Assembly (NCBI RefSeq): GCF_000332515.2
Contig: NZ_AOGZ02000013.1
Coordinates: 1-64,000 of the forward strand
Source: Leptospira wolbachii serovar Codice str. CDC
Lineage (GTDB): Bacteria; Spirochaetota; Leptospiria; Leptospirales; Leptospiraceae
Length of the DNA stretch: 64,000 bases
Direction of reading: 5' to 3'
The position numbers and the translations under genes are program-made. Shown here piece by piece: positions 48,333 through 57,448 of the stretch (positions are counted from its first letter, which is position 1; each line of letters opens with the position of its first letter). A model generated the notes under the pieces. It was given only the letters and a program-made list of their open reading frames with translations, ran no database searches and was not told where the DNA came from.

Positions 48333-48402
48333 TTACCTATCAGTTTCCTTGGCTCTATTTTTTTGACAACCCATTATTCAGATTTAGGGAGTTACAAAAA
48401 AA

Positions 48403-49911
48403 TCAGGATTTGTTCTTTCTGGGTAAATACTTTACTTTCATCTGGTTGTATTTCACCTTCGAAAGAATTTCCTTTTCCCAATCTGCCGGAAATTCTTCTC
48501 CAATAAAAACCCGAAACAAACGATAAATAAACGGAACTTGTTTCCAATAGACAATATTTTTTGTTTTGGTGTACAACGACTTGAATTTCTTGTTTGATAA
48601 AAAACTTTTTTTAATATTCGGATATTTCTCCATCAAAGTTTCAAACATAAATAATGTATGATCTCCGACATAATAGTTTTCTATAATTTTATCCATCACC
48701 ATACAAGCAGACTCGACGTCTTTAGAAAGAAAAATCCAATAAAAACTCGAGTTATAATAATATTCACAATAAATAATATCTTCTGCATTTTTTAATTCCA
48801 ACAAAACACGGTCATGTCCACTATACATTGTTTGGTCTATCAAAAGGAACCGGGAGATAAAGTTATCGCCAGACTTAAGCATGGAATATAAAATCTCAAA
48901 ATGTTGTTTGGCTTCTTTCTGCGCTTTTTCCTCGGAAACTTTTTCCGCCATACTGCAAACTAATTGGAAAATTTTTACAAATTCAACAATAGGATGTTCT
49001 TCAACAGATAGGATAGAATTCACCGACTCCGTAAATTCAATTTGTGGTAGATATATTTTGGGTCTTAACTCATCAAATTTATGTTCTTTTAATTGATTCT
49101 GTAATATAACAAAATTTTCAGCAATTTGATTGTCCAATTCAACAAGCAATGGAACGATAACTTGGAAGAAAAATGGTTCCATCTCCTCGGTTCTTTTCAC
49201 AGAATCAGTCGTATCAAAATAAATCCAACCAACAGCAGGAATTTGAAAATAAATTTCCGAATCTGTAAACCCTTGCTCTAAATATTCGATGAGTTCAACT
49301 CTACTTTCGTATTTAATTTGAAACGGCGTTTCAAAACCTTCGATGATTGACCGAATTATTGAGATTGGTTGTGTATTTAGCAAAGTTTGATCTAGTTCAA
49401 AAAAATCTTTTACTTCAAAACGACAATTATCTACCAGATAATTCTGAAGATTCAGAAACGACCTTGCAGCAATAGAATTGAATGCAAAGGCATACTTTTC
49501 TTCGACTCGTTCGCCGGCATAGGAAACAATTGCCAACTCAATTCGAATGGGACCTATTTCTGAATGAGTCTCTGATGAGGGGATATTATTTTCCTCTGCT
49601 TCCGATCGAACCAAATAAAACACCGGCATTGCCAAATCATTATCCAGTAAATTTTGGATAACCGTCACCATCCCTTTGCCATAAACCTTCAATTCATTTT
49701 CTTTGATTGTATCTACATTCAATCGAAAGGCAAAGTAACTTTGGTTCATATCAGGAACACAAAGTTTGCGTAGTGTTGTTAGGAGTTTGGCCGCCTGGTC
49801 AGTTAACATCAGTTCCCGTTTATGGGAATGTTCTAAAGAATGGATGAAGATAGGAGTGTAAATTTTTAACTGATCTAATCTGGAGACACCAGAAAGTCGA
49901 ACCATTGCCAT
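48403..49911 (-). CDS. Large cytosolic protein of unknown function
   Basis: A 502-aa protein without signal peptide or membrane segment and without a domain I can name. It has acidic N-terminal and basic C-terminal parts (ending LPRKNKS). Several aromatic-rich segments (DIIYCEYYYNSSFYWIFL, IYFQIPAVGWIYF) suggest a folded alpha/beta protein. It is separated from the PilZ gene upstream by 156 bases of AT-rich sequence. Two other Met codons near the N-terminus (residues 3 and 35) are possible starts. Confidence 0.65.
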   Translation of the reverse strand: MAMVRLSGVSRLDQLKIYTPIFIHSLEHSHKRELMLTDQAAKLLTTLRKLCVPDMNQSYFAFRLNVDTIKENELKVYGKGMVTVIQNLLDNDLAMPVFYLVRSEAEENNIPSSETHSEIGPIRIELAIVSYAGERVEEKYAFAFNSIAARSFLNLQNYLVDNCRFEVKDFFELDQTLLNTQPISIIRSIIEGFETPFQIKYESRVELIEYLEQGFTDSEIYFQIPAVGWIYFDTTDSVKRTEEMEPFFFQVIVPLLVELDNQIAENFVILQNQLKEHKFDELRPKIYLPQIEFTESVNSILSVEEHPIVEFVKIFQLVCSMAEKVSEEKAQKEAKQHFEILYSMLKSGDNFISRFLLIDQTMYSGHDRVLLELKNAEDIIYCEYYYNSSFYWIFLSKDVESACMVMDKIIENYYVGDHTLFMFETLMEKYPNIKKSFLSNKKFKSLYTKTKNIVYWKQVPFIYRLFRVFIGEEFPADWEKEILSKVKYNQMKVKYLPRKNKS

Positions 49912-50067
49912 AAAAACTCCTATGGAATTTCATGATTAAAGAAATTAATAATGAAATTCGTAAATTAGGATATACTGAAGACCCAATTTAGTAAAAAAGT
50001 TATTATTGGGAGATATTTATTACAAGGCTAAATTAGAGACATTCTATTTTTTCTGGATCAATGGAAA

Positions 50068-50448
50068 CTATTTTACTTCGCGGCCTTGTCTCACCATCCG
50101 GTTGACATAAACTTGCAGATCTTGTTTTCCTTTGGGACCAATTTCTGTAAACTGAACCCCATAGACCCCAGTTTCTTTGGATTTTTTTCCTATCTGTTTG
50201 ATCACACCGCGGGCAAGAAAGTCTTCCAGATCACCAGGAAGGGCGACAAGAATTTCAACCGTTTCGTGCATATCCCATTCATCAAAGTGATTGGGGGCAA
50301 TGATCCCGATCCCTCCCAAACTTATGTCACTAGCTTTTAAGACATCCAAAAGGGCCACACCCATAAGGTGGATCGCAACGGGTTCATTTTCTAGTGGTTG
50401 TACTCGGACATATTTCCGCTTTTCTTGGATGGGTGCCATGCTCCTCAT
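50068..50448 (-). CDS. PilZ-domain protein (c-di-GMP-binding candidate)
   Basis: A 126-aa single PilZ domain. The c-di-GMP-binding motif is complete: RKYVR (RxxxR) near residue 11 and DISLGG (D/NxSxxG) near residue 41. It would bind cyclic di-GMP and switch a partner protein, often motility- or envelope-related. The start may be one of two Met codons three residues apart; the second has GGAG only one base away, so I keep the first. Confidence 0.85.
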   Translation of the reverse strand: MRSMAPIQEKRKYVRVQPLENEPVAIHLMGVALLDVLKASDISLGGIGIIAPNHFDEWDMHETVEILVALPGDLEDFLARGVIKQIGKKSKETGVYGVQFTEIGPKGKQDLQVYVNRMVRQGREVK

Positions 50449-50548
50449 ATTCTAAGGAAATTCTAACTTGTAAACTAGGAAATAGATCCCATTCCATTTG
50501 TTAAGAAAGCATAGACCAATCTCCGATATTTGGTATAATAGGGGCGAC

Positions 50549-51706
50549 ATGAAATTACGTATAGGAATCCTTTCCCTCGCATTTAGTTTGGTATTCATCC
50601 CGAATGGATCGGCCCAGGCAAAGGTGACTTGTACAGGAGATGCCTGCGGCATTCTTCCCACCAGCATTCAATCACAGCTAAATAGCGTGGACCAAGCCCT
50701 CCAATTCCAATACACAGATAAAGTGCTAGCCACAATGTCGGAAGCGGCCGTGGTATCAAACATCAACTCATCCCTTATGGGACCTGGAATTGTAAATAGA
50801 TTCCAGGTAGGTCTCGGTTTAACACTTGCTGGCCAACAAAAAGAAGATATCAATGTGGCATACCAAAGTTTGAGTTTTCAAAAACTACCAAACGTTGGAG
50901 CTTCTCTTGCACCTAACTTTATTGTAGCGATCAATCTCGGATGGTTAATGGGTGGTGGACCTTCCGATACTGAACCAGAATTAAAAACCTTTCTTCACAG
51001 GTTCAACTTGTATCTTCATGGATTCAAATTTAACTTTGCGCAAGGCGACGTTCAAAAGGCTTTAGAGGCACAAAATAAAAACGTAGAATTAGGTGGGGAC
51101 ATTACCTCTGGTGGTTTTACTTTACGATTCCATATCATAGAAAACTATTCAGATGGGGTTGGACTTTTTGAATTTTCTGGTATCTCCATGGGACTTGGAC
51201 TTCACTACCAGAGACAAGCCATAGACCTGACTTACAATGATAACAAAACGCAAACACTCACTCTCGGACCTGCTATTGGAACTTGGGGTGGTTCCACTAA
51301 GTTCAACTATACAAGCACTGTTACTAGTGTTCCCTTAGACATTCGAACCGGCTTTCGGATGTTTTACTTCTTTACGATCTTTGCTGGAGCTGGAACTTCT
51401 ATGAACTTTGGAAGTTCCAATCTAAATTTATCCAGATCCGGCCCGATCAATTTAGCCTTAGATTCCAATGCTGTTTCGGCCTCTCTCTCCCCGGAAATTG
51501 CAGCTCAGATCCCCTCGTCTGCCCTTGGCCAAATGAAAACAGGAACCCTAACAATGGATTTAAGCGGAAAAGCGCAAGCACCTAACACAACAAACTTCCT
51601 TATCGCTGGAATTGAAATCAATGCTCTCATCACAAAACTCACTCTAGAAGCTATCGTGGCACAAAACGTACAATCCGTGATGGTTGGAGCAAAATTTACC
51701 TTCTAA
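50549..51706 (+). CDS. Outer-membrane or exported beta-rich protein
   Basis: A 385-aa protein with a signal peptide ending NGSAQA and many alternating strands (VGLGLTL, FTLRFHIIENY, LGLHYQRQAIDLTY, DIRTGFRMFYFFTIF) ending in VMVGAKFTF, consistent with a beta-barrel. A Ser/Asn-rich stretch near 305-340 may be a loop. No family named. The ATG at 50549 follows AGGGGCG; an upstream in-frame start would block the signal peptide. Confidence 0.65.
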   Translation: MKLRIGILSLAFSLVFIPNGSAQAKVTCTGDACGILPTSIQSQLNSVDQALQFQYTDKVLATMSEAAVVSNINSSLMGPGIVNRFQVGLGLTLAGQQKEDINVAYQSLSFQKLPNVGASLAPNFIVAINLGWLMGGGPSDTEPELKTFLHRFNLYLHGFKFNFAQGDVQKALEAQNKNVELGGDITSGGFTLRFHIIENYSDGVGLFEFSGISMGLGLHYQRQAIDLTYNDNKTQTLTLGPAIGTWGGSTKFNYTSTVTSVPLDIRTGFRMFYFFTIFAGAGTSMNFGSSNLNLSRSGPINLALDSNAVSASLSPEIAAQIPSSALGQMKTGTLTMDLSGKAQAPNTTNFLIAGIEINALITKLTLEAIVAQNVQSVMVGAKFTF

Positions 51707-51829
51707 CGAACACTTGGCACCATTTTTGCAAATTCGTTAGGGAACGGCTTTTTTAGAACCGGTGTGGGGTTTTCCGGGCACCAATTGTTTATGTTCTAAG
51801 CAGAATGCCGATTTTAAGGGAGAGTTCTT

Positions 51830-52453
51830 ATGGCGCAAACTATGCAAGAAATCAAAAAACCCATCCTACATGTTTCTTGTGTCCCAAGAAAAGATACGAC
51901 CCTACTCAAAATTTCCCTTTCACAAGATGATTTGGGAATCCTCTACCGGGTCACTTCAGTGCTTTACAATCACGGTTGGGATATTCTAGAAGCTGTGGCG
52001 GAAACCGCAAGTGACGGACATGTCCAAGATCTATTTGTCATTCGCAGTTGGGACGGGGGAGAAATGACCGAAGAACTTTTGTGCCAAATTCGAACCGACC
52101 TCTACTCACTGTTTTACGAAGGAAAGACAGTAGCAATGTATTTAAGGGAGAATGCAAAAGAAGAAGTTTTGGTACGTAAAATTGGAGATTCAGAAGCGAG
52201 TCTCAAACTTTACAATCCTATCTCTTCTGACTTTACCGTCATGGATCTTCGGATGAAAGACACACCGGGAATTCTATTTCAGATTACCGAGTCTCTCTTT
52301 CACTTAGGAATTGATATCATTAGTTTTACTGCCAATAGTTTCGACGGCAAAATCCGAGATAGTTTTCTACTCCGAACTTCCCTCACAGGAGAGAAGTTGG
52401 ATGAGAAAGTAATGTTTCCGATGCTTCGTGCAAAATTAGAATCTTTTCTTTAA
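51830..52453 (+). CDS. Stand-alone double ACT-domain protein (GlnD C-terminus-like)
   Basis: A 207-aa protein made of two ACT domains (about 20-100 and 125-205). The segments DLGILYRVTSVLYNHGWDILEAVAET and DTPGILFQITESLFHLGIDIISFTAN are typical of the ACT pair at the end of GlnD/ACR proteins, which senses glutamine. No nucleotidyltransferase or HD domain is attached. It may be a small-molecule (amino acid) sensor acting on another protein. The ATG at 51830 has GGGAGAG ahead. It converges with the MFS gene, overlapping by 4 bases. Confidence 0.8.
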   Translation: MAQTMQEIKKPILHVSCVPRKDTTLLKISLSQDDLGILYRVTSVLYNHGWDILEAVAETASDGHVQDLFVIRSWDGGEMTEELLCQIRTDLYSLFYEGKTVAMYLRENAKEEVLVRKIGDSEASLKLYNPISSDFTVMDLRMKDTPGILFQITESLFHLGIDIISFTANSFDGKIRDSFLLRTSLTGEKLDEKVMFPMLRAKLESFL

Positions 52454-53730
52454 GTTGCTTTCTCTTTCTGCGTAGAAAGTAATATTCCAAATCCAACGAG
52501 CAGGACAAAGGAAACAAAGAAGGCCAAACTAGGTCCTTTTTGAAAATATAACAAAGAGAATACGACTGGCGAAACAGCTCTTCCGAGGGAACCAAAACTT
52601 CGGAAGAGACCTAGAGACCTACCCAAATCCCCTTTCCCACTTTCAAGCGAGGCAAAAGAAGAAAGTCCTGGATTCACGAGCGCACTTCCAAAAGCCAAAA
52701 AGAATAAAGATATAAAAAGTCCTGTAAAATCTCTCCCAAAGGCTACAAGTAACCCCATACCAATGACAACAAGGATGGCTCCATACAGAGAGATTCGTTT
52801 TTCCGAAACTTTCCCTGAAAGTCTACGGACCACACCGCCTTGCACCAGTATGATGATGATACCGATGTACAAAAAAGTGTATCCAATTTCTTTTGGAGAA
52901 AATTGGAAAGTATCAGACAGGAAAAAATTCACAACAAATTCAAATCCCGAAAAACTAAGAACAAATAGTAAGTTCAAAAGCGAAATCCTGACCAAATTGC
53001 GGGATTCAATTTTCTTTAAAGATAAAAATGGGTGGATTTCTTTTTCAGGAACCACATCCGGTTTGTTCTGCGGTAAAAATACAAAAACAAGAACTACGGT
53101 GAGTAGAGAAACCAAAATGGCAAAAAGTGCCGATGCAGGAAAAACAACTGCACTTCCTTCCTTATAAAGAAAATCTAAGAAGGTCCACTGAGAGCTGATT
53201 CCCCCAAGGAGTGGACCCATCACAAAGCCGAGACCAATTCCAGCACCGAGAAACCCCATCCCTGCCGCGCGGGATTTTTCGTCCGTTTGGTCGGCCATGG
53301 CAGCAGATGCCACAGACAAGTTGCCTCCCATCATTCCTGTAATCACGCGACTGAGGACAAACATCCAGAACTGTGAAGAAAATAACCAAAGGATGTATCC
53401 CAAGGTATTGCCAAGTGTGGTAAAAAGCAAGATGGCACGCCTGCCCGAATGGTCAGAGAGCCTTCCCCAAACTGGCGCCGCAATAAATTGTAAAAAACTA
53501 TAAATACTACCGAGGATTCCACCAAACAATACAAAGGTATACTTTGTATCTCCGCCAAAGGACAAAAGATTTGCTTGAGAATAGAACATTCTGAATAGAA
53601 CATCATCACCCTTTAGTAAGAAGTATTCTAAAGTTTTGGGAAACAATGGAAATAAAAGGGAAAAACCCATCATGTCCGTAAAAACAATCAGGAATAGTAT
53701 GAATTTGATTCGTTTGGGGGACGTACTCAT
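52450..53730 (-). CDS. MFS transporter, drug:H+ antiporter-like
   Basis: A 426-aa protein with 12 hydrophobic segments. Between helices 2 and 3 it has APVWGRLSDHSGRRAILL, the MFS motif A. Helix 1 has FTDMMGFSLLFPLFP, close to the TetA/MdtG-type drug:H+ antiporters, and the later half has AGMGFLGAGIGLGFVMGPLLGG. It probably exports small molecules using the proton gradient; substrate unknown. It lies between the ACT gene and the terminator of the phasin-like gene. Confidence 0.85.
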   Translation of the reverse strand: MSTSPKRIKFILFLIVFTDMMGFSLLFPLFPKTLEYFLLKGDDVLFRMFYSQANLLSFGGDTKYTFVLFGGILGSIYSFLQFIAAPVWGRLSDHSGRRAILLFTTLGNTLGYILWLFSSQFWMFVLSRVITGMMGGNLSVASAAMADQTDEKSRAAGMGFLGAGIGLGFVMGPLLGGISSQWTFLDFLYKEGSAVVFPASALFAILVSLLTVVLVFVFLPQNKPDVVPEKEIHPFLSLKKIESRNLVRISLLNLLFVLSFSGFEFVVNFFLSDTFQFSPKEIGYTFLYIGIIIILVQGGVVRRLSGKVSEKRISLYGAILVVIGMGLLVAFGRDFTGLFISLFFLAFGSALVNPGLSSFASLESGKGDLGRSLGLFRSFGSLGRAVSPVVFSLLYFQKGPSLAFFVSFVLLVGFGILLSTQKEKAT

Positions 53731-53754
53731 CTAGACTAATCTCTAGACACAAAT

Positions 53755-53781
53755 AAAAAAAGCCACAGAAATCTCTGTGGC
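53755..53781 (-). terminator. Rho-independent terminator after the phasin-like gene
   Basis: GCCACAGA (53762-53769) pairs with TCTGTGGC (53774-53781) around a 4-base loop. On the minus strand the stem is followed by a run of seven T, a classic terminator 31 bases past the stop of the phasin-like gene. Confidence 0.85.
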
Positions 53782-53811
53782 TATTTCTTATTTTAGCTAC
53801 GAACTCGAAAC

Positions 53812-54177
53812 TTATTTCGATTTTGCTTTTTCAATCAATACTTTCAACTCATCTAACGTTTGTTTCAACTTCTCCTTCACTTGTGGAGGAATTGCCGTAT
53901 CAATTTGTTGATAAATGGATTGGTAATTCGCTTGAAGTTTAGCAAGCACTTCATCATAACTTGCGTTAGTTTTTCCAATCGCACCTTGTGCATCTTCTAT
54001 CGTTTTACTGAGAAGGTCGCGAATTTTTTGAGATTCAGCCGATTTGTCCAACTCTCCCTTTGATTTTAGATCATTATAAACTTTTTCTAAATCAACAACT
54101 GCGGTTTTTAACTTTTCTTCACCGGAACGAAACAGAGCGATTCCAGCATTCACAACATCCATAACCAATTTTTCCAT
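53812..54177 (-). CDS. Phasin-like helical protein
   Basis: A 121-aa all-helical, coiled-coil-prone protein with a hydrophobic N-terminal helix (MEKLVMDVVNAGIALF) and amphipathic Lys/Glu/Leu-rich helices, the layout of phasin-related small proteins that coat polyhydroxyalkanoate granules or bind similar surfaces. No granule polymerase gene is in the window, so the label is a fold-level suggestion. A well-formed terminator follows. Confidence 0.6.
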   Translation of the reverse strand: MEKLVMDVVNAGIALFRSGEEKLKTAVVDLEKVYNDLKSKGELDKSAESQKIRDLLSKTIEDAQGAIGKTNASYDEVLAKLQANYQSIYQQIDTAIPPQVKEKLKQTLDELKVLIEKAKSK

Positions 54178-54306
54178 ACAACTTTCCTATAAAGGGAACA
54201 GGCCCTATTTTTGGATTCCAAGTCTAAGTAGGAAAAGGTGGGATTACAATTAAAAAATTCTAATGGTTCGATTTTCTATGAGACATAGTTAAGGACAAGC
54301 CTGGCC

Positions 54307-54881
54307 CTAACTGTTCTCAATCAGCTTTTTGATTTGGTCTCTGATTTTGGCAGCGGTTTCGTAGTCTTCGGTTTTTAATGCGTTTTCCAAAGTTTCTTCT
54401 AAAATTTGAAGATTAGACTTTGGTAATGCTTGGATTTTTTTCTCAGAAGAAATACTCTCTCCTTGAATTTCATCCTCTTTCATTATAATCCCAGTTTCAT
54501 CTAACACAGACTTAGCGATAAATATCGGAGCATTGGCGCGTAAAGCAAGGGCAATGGAATCAGAAGGTCTTGCATCAAGAGTGATGATCTCTTCCTCTTT
54601 TTGGAGTTGGATCTTTGCGTAAAAGGTACGTCTATAATTTCTTCGATAGTGATTTTGAGAACTGTGGCACCAAGGGAAGTTAACATGTACAACATGAGAT
54701 CATGTGTCATGGGCCTTGGAGGTTTGGTTCCATCGATTACGGTTGTGATCGAATGGGTTTCTAGAGGTCCAATAAAGATAGGAACCACACGTTTGTCATC
54801 TGAATCCTTGGGACGTAGGAAGACCGCAAAGCCTACGTTGGTCAGGCTGATATCAGAGATTTTTACTTCATAAAACTCCAT
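54307..54881 (-). pseudogene. Bifunctional nuclease (DUF151) plus UVR motif gene, split by one base
   Basis: The 5' part (54881 down to about 54630) encodes the DUF151 start: VPIFIGPLETHSITT, PRPMTHDLMLYMLTSLGATV. It then runs into an unrelated basic frame. One base missing near 54629-54630 explains this: adding a G on the coding strand between GAC and GTACC restores GTFYAKI and LDARPSDSIALALRANAPIF, the expected rest of the fold, which continues into a UVR motif (EETLENALKTEDYETAAKIRDQ) and ends at 54307. The repaired product would be 191 aa. It may be a true frameshift or an assembly/sequencing error. Confidence 0.8.
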
Positions 54882-54907
54882 AGAATATCGATTCCTTTCC
54901 TGTTTTG

Positions 54908-54981
54908 TGGGCCCAGAAGGGCTCGAACCTTCGACCCGCAGATTATGAGTCTGCTGCTCTAACCAACTGAGCTATAGGCCC
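54908..54981 (-). tRNA. tRNA-Met (CAT), elongator type
   Basis: A full cloverleaf on the minus strand: acceptor GGGCCTA / TGGGCCC, D-arm AGCTCAGTTGGTTAGAGC, anticodon stem-loop CAGACTCATAATCTG with anticodon CAT, and T-arm GAAGGTTCGAGCCCTTC. No CCA is encoded. The acceptor has a normal G1-C72 pair and the D-arm is not initiator-like, which argues for elongator Met (or an Ile2 tRNA if CAT is lysidinylated; the two cannot be separated from sequence alone). Confidence 0.85.
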
Positions 54982-55043
54982 CACTGACTTCCAATCTTTC
55001 GGGGAAATAAGTGGAGACAAGCATAAAACTCAAGAGACTACCA

Positions 55044-55526
55044 TTAAAGCGAAAGAAACCTGTTGGATTCAAAGAATTCGTTGAGGTCTTTACGATCACT
55101 CTTCCATTGAATCCAGATCCATAGAGCAGGTTTTGAATCCAGGCAAATCCAAACTTGGTTTCTAAGGGCATTTTGGTTTCGGATTTGGTCTGCTTGGAAA
55201 ACTTGAAAGTTTAGATTTCCTAGAGTTTTTGGGAATGTTTTAGGTTCGATTCCCCTCGTAAATACCGAATCTTTCCAAAGTGTTTTGTCAATCAGTGGTT
55301 CATTCCAAGGAAGAGTTCGCACGATCATAAAAAAGCCATCTCGTTTTGCAGGATAAACAGTGAGTTTTTTATTTGTTGTGGATTCTAGTTTTACTACCAC
55401 GGGTTCTGGAAATACAAAAGAAAAACTTTCCCAAACAAAGTTTTGGTTTGGTTCTACAAGTGTCTGTGAAAGGATCGGAGAGGTAGAGATTCCTAAAAAA
55501 AACAGAATCGATACAAACCCTTTCAT
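55044..55526 (-). CDS. Exported protein of unknown function
   Basis: A 160-aa protein with a signal peptide (MKGFVSILFFLGISTSPILSQ) and a mature part without a recognised domain, rich in Trp, Asn and aromatic residues. Probably periplasmic. The ATG at 55526 is used because it starts the signal sequence cleanly; upstream Met codons would extend into the divergent hemW start. Only four bases separate it from the hemW ATG, so the two genes share a minimal spacer. Confidence 0.6.
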   Translation of the reverse strand: MKGFVSILFFLGISTSPILSQTLVEPNQNFVWESFSFVFPEPVVVKLESTTNKKLTVYPAKRDGFFMIVRTLPWNEPLIDKTLWKDSVFTRGIEPKTFPKTLGNLNFQVFQADQIRNQNALRNQVWICLDSKPALWIWIQWKSDRKDLNEFFESNRFLSL

Positions 55527-55530
55527 ACTC

Positions 55531-56703
55531 ATGGAACTATTAGACAAACAATCCATCTGGCAAGTCCGAAATTCTTATTTGGGAGTCTATGTCCACTTTC
55601 CCTATTGTTTCAAAAAATGTGACTATTGTGATTTTTATTCTGAAGGAATTGGTCCATCACCAGCTAACGATGAGAAGTCGTTATTCCAATCGTATCAAAA
55701 AGAAATCTTGGAAAGGACAAAGCATTTTCCAGAGATAAAAAACCGCACCATCGATACAGTTTTTTTTGGTGGCGGTACTCCTTCCAAGGCCTCTTCCGAA
55801 AGTTGGAAAGAACTTCTGGGTTTCCTTCGTTCCGAGTTTGCATTTGCAGAAGATACGGAAATTTCTATTGAAGTCAATCCAGAAGATTTAAGTGAAAAAC
55901 TTTTGGAGGAATACCATTCCCTGGGAATCAACCGGGTGAACGTGGGAGTCCAAACCTTCGAACCAAAGGGGTTGGAATTTCTGGGTCGCCATTATGATCG
56001 TGAGCGTTACGACTCTCTTGTCAATGTTCTCACTCATTCCCCCATTAAACGCGTAGGAATTGATTTGATGTATGGAATTCCAGAAGTCTCGCAAGATTCA
56101 TTTTATAGAGATTTAAACCTATTTTTACAGGCCGGTCTCCCCCATTTGAGTTTATATTCCTTAACTTTAGAAAAGGGAACCCAGTATTCTCGGGATGTAA
56201 CGGATCATAAAAAGAAAGAACCAGAAGAAAACATCCAATCGGATATACTTACCAACTTACCTGTGTTACTGAAGAAACATGGTTACCTTTGGTATGAAGT
56301 TTCCAATTATGCTAAACCAGGATTTGAATCTAAACACAACTTGAAATATTGGACCTATGAACCTTATCTGGGCATTGGACCTGGGGCACATGGAATGATC
56401 GAAGGGCATAGGTATGGCAATCCCAGAAATTCTAGTCTGTATCAGAAAAAACAAACAAACACAAAGTATGAACCGGCAGATCCATCTACAGAACTTAGCC
56501 TTACATTGTTTCGATTGTTTTCCCCTTTTCGGTATTTGGATTTCATAGATGCCTATTTGGATGCAGGGGCAAAAGATAAATACTTAAGAACCATTGAAGG
56601 TTGGGAAAAAAAAGGCCTTTGTTCGATAGAATCGGGAGTGTTTCAGTGGAAACCTGCGGCATTACTCTTGTTAGATGATCTAATCTTAGAAATTTCACTC
56701 TAA
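55531..56703 (+). CDS. hemW: HemW-like radical SAM coproporphyrinogen/heme protein
   Basis: A 390-aa radical SAM protein with the N-terminal CFKKCDYCDFY (CxxxCxxC cluster motif), the glycine-rich FFGGGTPS, VGVQTF, and the HemN-C region KYWTYEPYLGIGPGAHG. HemW is a heme chaperone related to coproporphyrinogen III oxidase HemN. The N-terminal YVHFPYC without the extra Cys seen in true HemN supports HemW. Its 5' end meets the divergent exported-protein gene. Confidence 0.85.
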   Translation: MELLDKQSIWQVRNSYLGVYVHFPYCFKKCDYCDFYSEGIGPSPANDEKSLFQSYQKEILERTKHFPEIKNRTIDTVFFGGGTPSKASSESWKELLGFLRSEFAFAEDTEISIEVNPEDLSEKLLEEYHSLGINRVNVGVQTFEPKGLEFLGRHYDRERYDSLVNVLTHSPIKRVGIDLMYGIPEVSQDSFYRDLNLFLQAGLPHLSLYSLTLEKGTQYSRDVTDHKKKEPEENIQSDILTNLPVLLKKHGYLWYEVSNYAKPGFESKHNLKYWTYEPYLGIGPGAHGMIEGHRYGNPRNSSLYQKKQTNTKYEPADPSTELSLTLFRLFSPFRYLDFIDAYLDAGAKDKYLRTIEGWEKKGLCSIESGVFQWKPAALLLLDDLILEISL

Positions 56704-56783
56704 ATTTTCCATAATACTTTCTTAAAATAATGGTAAAAAAAGATTGCCCACAGACCCCTCTCGAAAAATACTGTTCGTATCCC

Positions 56784-56857
56784 GGGCCTGTAGCTCAGTT
56801 GGTTAGAGCACTCGCTTGATAAGCGAGGGGTCACAAGTTCAAATCTTGTCAGGCCCA
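56784..56857 (+). tRNA. tRNA-Ile (GAT)
   Basis: A complete cloverleaf: acceptor GGGCCTG / CAGGCCC, D-arm AGCTCAGTTGGTTAGAGC, anticodon stem-loop CTCGCTTGATAAGCGAG with anticodon GAT, and T-arm ACAAGTTCAAATCTTGT. It is followed 9 bases later by tRNA-Ala. No rRNA gene is close. Confidence 0.95.
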
Positions 56858-56866
56858 TAAAGATAC

Positions 56867-56939
<73 letters not shown>

Positions 56940-57016
56940 AAAACCCGTGTCTTTCCTCGCATTCCTCCTAAAAATTTCTTGCTATCTCTCTAAATTCCTA
57001 TAAACCGATAGGAATC

Positions 57017-57448
57017 ATGTCCGTAAAAGATATTTTAAAAGACAAAGCGTCCTCTGTTCTTTCCATCGAAGAAGATAAAAATGTTTTGGAAGCCACTCAG
57101 ATGATGGTTGGTGCCAAAGTCGGATCTCTTATTGTTACCTTTCAAGGGAAACTTGTGGGAATTTTTACGGAACGAGATTTGATGCGCGTGGTTGCCAAAG
57201 ACCATACGAACTTGGACAAAATTAAACTGAAAGATGTGATGACCACACAACTTACTGTAGCCGGTCCTGATGAAGATGTGGATGACATTCTCAACAACAT
57301 GATTACCAAAAGGTTTCGGCACATGCCTGTTCTTGATGGAGACAAAATCATTGGACTCATCTCTATTGGAGATGCGGTGAAAACAAAATTAACAAGAACC
57401 CAAGCTGAGATGAGTATACTCCGAGAGTATATGTACGGACCGCACTAA
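57017..57448 (+). CDS. CBS-domain pair protein
   Basis: A 143-aa protein with two CBS motifs (about 5-65 and 70-130): the GIFTERDLMR segment of the first and FRHMPVLDGDKIIGLISIGDAV of the second. CBS pairs bind adenosine nucleotides and regulate enzymes or transporters. It is stand-alone, so it may act in trans. It lies after the tRNAs and its end overlaps the convergent RNase-H-like gene by 4 bases. Confidence 0.9.
   Translation: MSVKDILKDKASSVLSIEEDKNVLEATQMMVGAKVGSLIVTFQGKLVGIFTERDLMRVVAKDHTNLDKIKLKDVMTTQLTVAGPDEDVDDILNNMITKRFRHMPVLDGDKIIGLISIGDAVKTKLTRTQAEMSILREYMYGPH

Noticed and set aside
54501..54881. Complete stand-alone DUF151 gene of 126 aa
   Set aside because: Its last 40 or so residues do not fit the family; the missing part is found in another frame downstream, so it is one broken gene.
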